DNA from: JAHFUA01 sp963808725
GTDB lineage: Bacteria; Acidobacteriota; Terriglobia; Terriglobales; Acidobacteriaceae
Direction of reading: 5' to 3'
Assembly (NCBI GenBank): GCA_963808725.1
Contig: CAWEGO010000002.1
Span: forward strand, 1,178,001 to 1,242,000
Length of the DNA stretch: 64,000 bases
Both the position numbers and the translations under genes were made by a program. Each line of letters opens with the position of its first letter. The stretch's first letter is position 1. The notes under the pieces were generated by a model, which saw only the letters and a program-made list of their open reading frames with translations, did no database searches and was not told the origin of the DNA. Shown here piece after piece: positions 37,904-44,116 of this stretch.

Positions 37904-38683
37904 TCATTGCGCGTTCACCCAGGCGTTTGACCCCACCAGTTTGACGGACACATTCGAAAAAAAGGTCCGCAACGGCTTGCCCTCCGGCAGAGCTTTCCAT
38001 ATTCCACGCAGGCCAGTATCTTGTTGCGGCACCAACCATATCGTTCCGGGGTGGTTCAGTGAGATCAGGAGAGGACCGGCCTTCTTATAGTCGTCCCACG
38101 ACCAGACACCACTCGGTTTTGCGCCTCCGCCGTGGTGGTAAACCCATTGCTTGATGCGGTTGTCGGTGCCAACGAAAAGTTCCCAAGCGTCGCCGGGCGT
38201 GTAGCCGCCCGCCGAGGGATACGTCACCACGACCCGCTCGGCGGAACCCTTCCCCATCGGCAGTTTGTGCATGCCCGTTTCTTCCACTTTGGCGCTGGTG
38301 TCCCAGACAAGATGCAGGGGGAAGAGCAGCCAATACTGATCGCTGAGGAAAAACGGATCGATTTCGTCCTTCACGATCGCAGGCTGGCTGTCGAGCTGAG
38401 AGCGCAGGTACGTCACCTTCAGCGGCTTGCCCGCCCTGTCTTTCCCCTCGTAGGAGACCTGGCCGGTCTTGGGCTCCCAGATCCACGTTTGAGTAAAGTT
38501 GAGCGCGCCCTTTGCATTGAAGGTGTAGCGGATTGCCTCGATTTGACTAAACGAGTCGAGGCCATAGGTCTTGGCGATTTGTTCTGCGATTGGCGTGCGC
38601 TCCTGTGCCAACGACGTTGCGACGAGAATCAACAGCCCGAGAACCAGAAGACGGATCACCCGAACACGGCTCGCATCTGTCAT
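37904..38683 (-). CDS. Secreted protein of unknown function
   Basis: 259 residues with an N-terminal membrane/signal segment (VIRLLVLGLLILVATSLAQ). The mature part resembles LolA-like/lipoprotein-sorting beta folds in pattern (ALNFTQTWIWEPKTGQVSYEGKD, YLRSQLDSQPAIV, WELFVGTDNRIKQWVYHHGG), but I do not recognise a named family. GAGGAGG precedes the ATG. Its last ~10 codons are duplicated 1.4 kb away (36512-36559), and an IS element abuts its 5' side. Confidence 0.75.
   Translation of the reverse strand: MTDASRVRVIRLLVLGLLILVATSLAQERTPIAEQIAKTYGLDSFSQIEAIRYTFNAKGALNFTQTWIWEPKTGQVSYEGKDRAGKPLKVTYLRSQLDSQPAIVKDEIDPFFLSDQYWLLFPLHLVWDTSAKVEETGMHKLPMGKGSAERVVVTYPSAGGYTPGDAWELFVGTDNRIKQWVYHHGGGAKPSGVWSWDDYKKAGPLLISLNHPGTIWLVPQQDTGLRGIWKALPEGKPLRTFFSNVSVKLVGSNAWVNAQ
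37909..37936. repeat. 28-bp direct repeat, copy 2
   Basis: Identical to 36517-36544 and located inside the last codons of the secreted-protein gene. See copy 1. Confidence 0.8.
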
Positions 38684-38826
38684 GGTCTCCTCCTCGGTAA
38701 TGGACGTTGTCTTGGATGTCGGCGTGCCGATAGTTGTTGCAAAATTGATTGGATAAGGACGAAGGCTTCAGCGACCTGTATGTTCGTTGTTGAGGAACAA
38801 GAGCATCCGGGTCAGGAGAAGCCTTC

Positions 38827-39846
38827 ATGACTATTGTAGGGTGTGATTTCCATCCTGGTTGGCAGCAAGTCGCAGTTTTAGATGCAGAGACGGGAGAGAT
38901 CCGCGAACTGAAGCTGGAGAACGGCAACGGCGAAGCCGAGCGCTTTTACCGTCAACTGAGTGCGCCAGCACTGATCGGTTTTGAGGCCTGTGGCAACACG
39001 CAGTGGTTCGAGGATCTGCTGGATCGATTGGGACACGAAGTGTGGATGGGAGATGCCGCCGCCATCCGGGCCAGCTACGTGCGCAAGCAGAAGACGGACC
39101 GTCGGGATGCCGCGCACATCCTGAAGCTGCTGATGGAGAGCCGCTTTCCGCGGTTGTGGCGGCCCAGTGCCGGAGAGCGCGATCTGCGCCAGTTGCTGAT
39201 TCATCGCCACAAGCTGGTCGGCATTCGGGCGAGGGTGAAGAACGGGTTGCAACACCTGATGCTGAACCGGGGCGTGCAGATGAAGCGGAAGCTGTGGAGC
39301 GAAGCGGGTCAGAAGGCGTTACGCGCACTACCGCTGGAAGGATGGGCCGCACAACGCCGACAAGACCTGCTCCACCTGCTCAGCGGTCTGGACCCGCAGA
39401 TTCGTCAGCTCGATGTGGCGATCGAGCGTGCTGCCCAGGAGAACCCGCGAGCACAGTTGCTGATGACGCAGCCTGGCGTGGGTCCGATCACGGCACTGGC
39501 CTACGTGCTGACCATGGGGGACGTGTCTCGCTTCCAACGCGGCAAGCAGGTGGCGAGCTATCTCGGGCTGATTCCGAGCGAACACAGCTCGAGTCACCGA
39601 CGCCGGCTGGGATCGATCAGCAAGCAGGGGAACTCCTTCATGCGCATGCTGCTAGTGGAGAGCGCACAAACGGTGAACCGTCTGGATGAAGGATTTCGCA
39701 AGCAGTACCAGTATCGTTGCCACCGCATGGCGAGAGGAGTCGCCAAGGTGGCAGCGGCGAGAAGATTAGCGGTGCGATTGTTCTGGATGCTGCGTACCAA
39801 CACAGCCTATCCGGAGATCGCTCACATCGAGAGCAGCCCGCGCTAA
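38827..39846 (+). CDS. IS110/IS1111-family DEDD transposase
   Basis: 339 residues. The N-terminal RuvC-like DEDD domain has GCDFHPGW (first acidic residue), GFEACGNTQWF (E), and KTDRRDAAHILKLL (the D pair). The C-terminal Transposase_20 domain has LLMTQPGVGPITALAYVLTM, GKQVASYLGLIPSEHSSS and KQGNSFMRMLLVESA, with the conserved serine expected there. Full length and apparently intact, so the element may be active. Confidence 0.95.
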   Translation: MTIVGCDFHPGWQQVAVLDAETGEIRELKLENGNGEAERFYRQLSAPALIGFEACGNTQWFEDLLDRLGHEVWMGDAAAIRASYVRKQKTDRRDAAHILKLLMESRFPRLWRPSAGERDLRQLLIHRHKLVGIRARVKNGLQHLMLNRGVQMKRKLWSEAGQKALRALPLEGWAAQRRQDLLHLLSGLDPQIRQLDVAIERAAQENPRAQLLMTQPGVGPITALAYVLTMGDVSRFQRGKQVASYLGLIPSEHSSSHRRRLGSISKQGNSFMRMLLVESAQTVNRLDEGFRKQYQYRCHRMARGVAKVAAARRLAVRLFWMLRTNTAYPEIAHIESSPR

Positions 39847-40153
39847 GGTGTGGTCGGCGAAAGCTAGACCGGGAAATTGATTGGGCACTCTCGCATCCAG
39901 ACTGACCGGTGCAGAAGACGGCGCTAGGCGCCTTGGAAAACGCAGCGACGTTTTCCACTTCCGCCCCGGTCCGGCGGCTGGATGTTCGCATGGAAAATCA
40001 TGGTCGCAGTTTAGACCGTATAGATGGATGGTGAAGCGAACTGCTTCACTGCAGGTGATTCAGCGTGATGCTCGGAGCTCTTGGTCCTCAACCCAACTCT
40101 GACCGACACGCGGTGTCACAAACACTGCACAGGACAACTCTGTCCTTGACAAT
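39847..40153 (+). ncRNA. Candidate guide (bridge/seek) RNA region of the IS element
   Basis: The 3' non-coding end of the IS carries several stem-loops: GGCGC-TAG-GCGCC (39920-39932), GGAAAACG-CAGCGA-CGTTTTCC (39935-39956, perfect 8-bp stem) and GTGAAGC-GAACT-GCTTCAC (40031-40049, perfect 7-bp stem). IS110/IS1111 elements are known to encode an RNA in a non-coding end that guides the transposase, in the right end for IS1111. The assignment here is inferred from position and foldability; guide loops have not been matched to the flanks. Confidence 0.5.
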
Positions 40154-40312
40154 GCCTTCGTCCTTATAGACGCCTTAGCGTAAGTGAACCCTTGCTGGCG
40201 CAATGGCCTGGTCGGACGCCGTGGGGGTTCGAGTTCCCCGAGACCTCGTGGCACACCGGCGTTCAGGGGTGGGCCTGCGTGGGAGGGTTCTGTTACACGC
40301 TCTTAGTTTCCA

Positions 40313-41086
40313 CTAAAACAACAGAAACGGCAGCGTCACGGCGCTCGGCTGGCGATCGGCTGGATAATGCCGTGCGCTGACGGCCAGGTCCACGCCACTT
40401 TCGGCGAATGGCGAAGGATCGAAATGGCATACGGCGGCCTGATCGTGCGCGGCCTCGCGCCGCAAGCGGATGGGCCTCGATCCGAACCTTTGCGAGAATT
40501 CCACGTCCTGAACCGCGCCACAGCACAGGTACAGGCTGAGCACGTCGCAGAACTGCAGCACGTCGGTGAGGAATTCGAATTCTTCGCGCGAATACCCGCC
40601 CAGCAGCCGCTGCTGGCGTGCCTGCTCGCTTTCGAGAAAGTCCAGCAGAAGTCTGCGATCTTCCGCGCCGTCGATCCCCCACTCCAGCCGGTTCTTGGCC
40701 AGCCGCGAGAAATGTCCGCCGACCATGGCGCCGGCGATGGGTGCGATCTTTTCCGCGCGCTCGATGGAGCCGTTCCAGGCGCGAAGAAAATCCTTCGGCA
40801 AGAAGTCCAGGAACGAGAGCGGCCTGCCGTCGATGAGGGCGATCTGCGCGTCAAACGGTGCCCAGCCCTCATCGTGCAAGGTGATGCCCTGTACCACCTC
40901 GGGGCTGAGCTGGGGCAGAAGCGGAGGCCCGAGGGCAGCCGCGATCGCGCCCGACAGCGCAGCATGGTCCGGCTGGGTGATGAGCCAGTATTCCGGCGCG
41001 CTGGTTTTTTGCGTGGGAAGGATGGCGTCCCACACTGGCACACAGGCGGGCGCGGCTTCTCCGCCACCGATGGGATGCAGCACCAC
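40313..41086 (-). CDS. DUF3891 family protein
   Basis: A 257-residue protein matching what I know of DUF3891: LITQPDHAALSGAIAAAL near the N terminus, ITLHDEGWAPFD, and FLESEQARQQRLL with a Cys-rich stretch FCDVLSLYLCCG. The His/Asp pattern (QPDHA, LHDEGW) hints at an HD-like metal site, but the function is unknown. It ends near the IS element and starts 3 nt after the stop of the DUF488 gene, so the two are probably co-transcribed. Confidence 0.8.
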   Translation of the reverse strand: MVLHPIGGGEAAPACVPVWDAILPTQKTSAPEYWLITQPDHAALSGAIAAALGPPLLPQLSPEVVQGITLHDEGWAPFDAQIALIDGRPLSFLDFLPKDFLRAWNGSIERAEKIAPIAGAMVGGHFSRLAKNRLEWGIDGAEDRRLLLDFLESEQARQQRLLGGYSREEFEFLTDVLQFCDVLSLYLCCGAVQDVEFSQRFGSRPIRLRREAAHDQAAVCHFDPSPFAESGVDLAVSARHYPADRQPSAVTLPFLLF

Positions 41087-41089
41087 GGC

Positions 41090-41524
41090 TCAGCGCCGCC
41101 GCTGCGCGCGAGCCGCTCGCGCCGAAGTGGCTGCCGCGCCCTTGGGCCCGGAAGTTGAGGGCGGCTTGCGCATGCCTTCCAGCAGTTGTTTCAGGATCAC
41201 CGCGTTGTTGTGCTCCTGGTTGCGCGAGGAGAAGACCAGGGTCAACTGGCGGCTGGTGCCGGCGAGTTCGTAGAGTTCTGCGAGCGCCCGCGACGCCGCC
41301 GGGGCTGCGAGCTCGCCGAGATACTTCTTGCGGAAGGCCGGCCACAGCGCCGGACGCGCGTGGAACCAGCGCCGCAGCTCGTTCGAGGGCGCCAAGTCCT
41401 TCAGCCAGGCGTCCAGCGCCGCGGCTTGCTTGGTGAGACCGCGCGGCCACAGCCGGTCGACCAGCACTCGCGTGCCGTCGGAGCGGGAGGGTTTCTCGTA
41501 CGCGCGTTTCAGGATGACCGGCAT
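41090..41524 (-). CDS. DUF488 family protein
   Basis: About 144 residues from the ATG at 41524 (an upstream ATG at 41557 is possible). Recognised by RAYEKPSRSDGTRVLVDRLWPRGLTK, the WF-x-ARPALWPAFRKKYL segment, and LTLVFSSRNQEHNNAVILKQLL, all typical of the YeaO-like DUF488 family. Function unestablished. The C terminus is Ala/Arg-rich. Probably in an operon with the DUF3891 gene. Confidence 0.85.
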   Translation of the reverse strand: MPVILKRAYEKPSRSDGTRVLVDRLWPRGLTKQAAALDAWLKDLAPSNELRRWFHARPALWPAFRKKYLGELAAPAASRALAELYELAGTSRQLTLVFSSRNQEHNNAVILKQLLEGMRKPPSTSGPKGAAATSARAARAQRRR

Positions 41525-41566
41525 GGAGGGTTTGCAAACCACGGCTGCCGTCCCCATAATAATCGT

Positions 41567-41926
41567 TTGCCGAGACTGAGGAAAATTCTGCCGCTGATTT
41601 TTCTGGGGCTCGCCCTCGCGGGATGCGAGTCGCGCCCACCCTACAAGAGCGACGCCGAACTCGGGTTGAATCCGCAGCAGGCGCGCGGCCGCGCCCTCTA
41701 CGACACTTATTGTCTGCGTTGCCATGAGGCCTACATCTCTGGTGGCAAGAACGGGCCATCGCTGATGGGCGTGTTCAAGAAGAAGGAGCTACCCAGCGGC
41801 GCGCCGGCCAATGACGAGCGCGCCGGCGAGGTCATCCTGCGCGGCCGGGCCAAAATGCCCGCCTTCGGCGACCGGCTCACCCCGGAGCAGGCGCAGGATA
41901 TCCTGGCGTACATGCACACGCTGTAG
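41567..41926 (+). CDS. c-type cytochrome lipoprotein
   Basis: About 119 residues from a TTG start: a lipoprotein signal (ILPLIFLGLALAGC lipobox) followed by one class I cytochrome c domain with CLRCH heme-binding site and a distal Met in RGRAKMPAFGD, then the terminal helix AQDILAYMHTL. It would be anchored at a periplasmic membrane face and carry electrons. It is divergent from the DUF488 gene and 86 nt upstream of lipA. Confidence 0.88.
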   Translation: MPRLRKILPLIFLGLALAGCESRPPYKSDAELGLNPQQARGRALYDTYCLRCHEAYISGGKNGPSLMGVFKKKELPSGAPANDERAGEVILRGRAKMPAFGDRLTPEQAQDILAYMHTL

Positions 41927-42012
41927 GAATTTCGCCGCGGATCAACGCGGATAGGCGCGGATTGGGCTTGAATCGGAGGCAAGATCCGCCGCATCGTACA
42001 ATTGAAGAACTG

Positions 42013-42912
42013 ATGGCTACCCAGTTCGTCCAGATCGAAATCGGACCGAAGATCCGCGTGCCCAAGCCGGAATGGCTGAAGGCGCCGGCGCCGTTGGGAG
42101 AGAACTACCGCAACCTGAAGACTCTGGCGCGGCGGCTGGGGCTGCACACGGTGTGCGAGTCGGCGCAGTGTCCCAACATCGGCGAGTGCTGGAATCATCG
42201 GACCGCAACTTTTATGCTGCTGGGCGACGTCTGCACCCGGCGCTGCGGCTTCTGCGCCGTACCCAAAGGCAGGCCCGGTCCCATCGACCGAGATGAGCCG
42301 CGCCGGGTTGCCGAAGCCGTGGCCACGCTCGGGCTGAAGCACGCGGTTGTCACCAGCGTCAACCGCGACGATGACAACCTGGGCGGGGCCAGGATTTTTG
42401 CCGAAACTATCCGCGAGATCCGCGCCCTGACGCCGGACTGCAGCGTGGAAGTCCTGATCCCGGATTTCCAGGGGCTCGACGAAGCGCTGCGCATCGTGCT
42501 CGACGCCCGTCCCGACATCCTCAACCACAACACCGAAACGGTGCCGCGCCTCTATCCGGCGGTGCGCTCCGGGGCGCGCTATCAGCGTTCCCTGCGGCTA
42601 CTGGCCAACGTGAAGAAGTTTGCTCCGGAAATGCTCGCGAAGACGGGCGTGATGGTCGGGCTGGGCGAGAGCATGGACGAGCTGATCGAGGTCTTCCGAG
42701 ACCTGGCCGCCCAGCAGGTGGACATCCTCACCGTTGGCCAGTATCTCCGCCCATCCAAAGACCATCTGCCCATCGCGCGCTTCTACACGCCGGAGGAGTT
42801 TCGCACTCTCAAGCAGGAAGCGCTTGCGAAGGGCTTCCGCCACGTGGAGTCCGGCCCGCTGGTGCGCTCGAGTTACCACGCGCACGAGCAGGCGGAGAAA
42901 GTCGGCTCTTAG
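42013..42912 (+). CDS. lipA: Lipoyl synthase
   Basis: A 299-residue radical SAM enzyme inserting sulfur into octanoyl groups. The auxiliary cluster cysteines lie in CESAQCPNIGEC, and the radical SAM cluster is in CTRRCGFC. The C terminus has GPLVRSSYHA, with the conserved RSSY. ATG at 42013 chosen by the family start; an in-frame upstream ATG lies in a repeat-derived spacer. lipB is not adjacent. Confidence 0.96.
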   Translation: MATQFVQIEIGPKIRVPKPEWLKAPAPLGENYRNLKTLARRLGLHTVCESAQCPNIGECWNHRTATFMLLGDVCTRRCGFCAVPKGRPGPIDRDEPRRVAEAVATLGLKHAVVTSVNRDDDNLGGARIFAETIREIRALTPDCSVEVLIPDFQGLDEALRIVLDARPDILNHNTETVPRLYPAVRSGARYQRSLRLLANVKKFAPEMLAKTGVMVGLGESMDELIEVFRDLAAQQVDILTVGQYLRPSKDHLPIARFYTPEEFRTLKQEALAKGFRHVESGPLVRSSYHAHEQAEKVGS

Positions 42913-42970
42913 CTCTTGGCTGTTAGCTTTTGGCTCGTAGCCCGGAGCCGAGAGCCAAAAGCCAAGAGCC
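42904..42970. repeat. AGCCAAAAGCC-family repeat between converging lipA and the MCE gene
   Basis: GGCTCTTAGCTCTTGGCTGTT and AGAGCCAAAAGCCAAGAGCC units (overlapping) form a long imperfect hairpin between two converging genes, so it could act as a bidirectional terminator. Its 5' edge overlaps the last codons of lipA. Confidence 0.65.
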
Positions 42971-42980
42971 GGTTCTTTCC

Positions 42981-44048
42981 CTAGAACACCTTGACGTGGA
43001 TGGTCAGGTACTTCTTGGGATTCTCGCGCACCGCCTTGACCAGGTTGCGGGTTTCCACCAGCATCTGGTCGGCGTTGGTGTAGAGCGAGGGGTCCTTCAG
43101 CAGCAATCCCGCGCTGCCCTCGCCCGCCGCCAGGCGGTCGGAGATCGTCTTCAGGTTGGTGGTGATGTCGTCCAGCTTCTTGGCGAACTCCGGGTCCTCC
43201 GCGAACTTGCCCAGCGCGCCTTTGCCAGCGTTGACGTCGTCCATCAGCTTGTTGGCCTTGGCGATGGTCTGGTTGGCATTGTTGTACAGGCTGGGATCCT
43301 TGATCAGCTTGCCCACGGTGCCTTCGCCTTTATCGATCTCATCCGTGAGTTTGTTGATCTTGTTCACCGAATCATTGAGCTTGTCGTAGAGTTCGTCACT
43401 GTTGATGAGCTTGCCGATGCTGCCCCGGCCCTCGGTGATCTGGCCCACCAGTTTTTGTACCTCGGTGACCGTGATGTTGAGCCGGTTATAGAGCTCGGGA
43501 TCGTAGATTACCTTGCCGATGGAGCCTTCGCCGCGCTCGATGGCGGAGACGATGCGGTCCAGGCGCCGCACCAGGATGTCCACGTTCTGCAGGGTGCCGT
43601 TACTGGCGCGGATCACGTCCTGGATGGCCGGTTGCCCCTCGGTCTTCAGCGCGTCGCCGTTCTGCGCCTCCGGCCCCTTGGCGGTCTTGTTGCTGATATC
43701 GACGAAGGTCTCGCCCAGCACCCCGGCGGTAGAGAGGGTGGCTACCGAATCCTTACGCAGCGGGTACTTGCGGCCCACCTTCATGGTCACCTCCACCGGG
43801 GTGAGCGGGCGCGAGGCGGCGACGGCAATCCGGTTGACATTGCCGATGTCCACGCCCTCCAGGCGCACCGGAGCGCCCACGCGCAGGCCGGCGGCGTTTT
43901 CGAAGTAGCCCTTCACGAACAGCTTGGAAGTGAACAGGCCGGTGCCCCCGGTCATGAGGAAGACCAGCACGGCGAACACGATGCTGGCGATCAGCACGGT
44001 CAGGCCCACGCGCAATTCCGACCATCGAACCTGCTTCTGTGTTGGCAC
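42981..44048 (-). CDS. MCE/MlaD family protein with five C-terminal GEGS repeats
   Basis: 355 residues from a GTG with GGGGGAAAA upstream (longer frames upstream run into the neighbour's region). N-terminal membrane anchor (LTVLIASIVFAVLVFLMTGG), an MCE domain (KGYFENAAGLRVGAPVRLEGVDIGNV in parts; GETFVDIS), then five repeats of the form GxGSIGKLIxDPxLYxxxN, each about 35 residues, likely helical hairpins. MCE proteins bind lipids as hexamers in ABC-driven transport between membranes. The ATPase and permease partners (MlaF/MlaE) are not in this window. Confidence 0.9.
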   Translation of the reverse strand: MPTQKQVRWSELRVGLTVLIASIVFAVLVFLMTGGTGLFTSKLFVKGYFENAAGLRVGAPVRLEGVDIGNVNRIAVAASRPLTPVEVTMKVGRKYPLRKDSVATLSTAGVLGETFVDISNKTAKGPEAQNGDALKTEGQPAIQDVIRASNGTLQNVDILVRRLDRIVSAIERGEGSIGKVIYDPELYNRLNITVTEVQKLVGQITEGRGSIGKLINSDELYDKLNDSVNKINKLTDEIDKGEGTVGKLIKDPSLYNNANQTIAKANKLMDDVNAGKGALGKFAEDPEFAKKLDDITTNLKTISDRLAAGEGSAGLLLKDPSLYTNADQMLVETRNLVKAVRENPKKYLTIHVKVF

Positions 44049-44116
44049 TTTTCCCCCGCGGCCGTTCTCCGGCGACCCAACAGCGCCGAATATATCAGAT
44101 GCGCCCCGAAAAAACG

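Larger units (their letters stand above)
38753..40167 (+). mobile_element. IS110-family insertion sequence, IS1111-like, about 1.4 kb
   Basis: A transposase gene of the IS110 family lies between exact 14-bp inverted repeats ATAAGGACGAAGGC (38753-38766 and, as complement, 40154-40167). Classical IS110 members lack inverted ends, while the IS1111 group has short subterminal ones, and the length fits. The left non-coding part is short (about 60 nt) and the right one long (about 310 nt), as expected for IS1111. Exact tips may lie a few bases outside the repeats. No obvious target duplication is seen, in keeping with the family. Confidence 0.8.

Noticed and set aside
41186..41566. N-terminal extension of the cytochrome c frame
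   Set aside because: That part is antisense to the DUF488 gene; the TTG at 41567 directly begins a lipoprotein signal.
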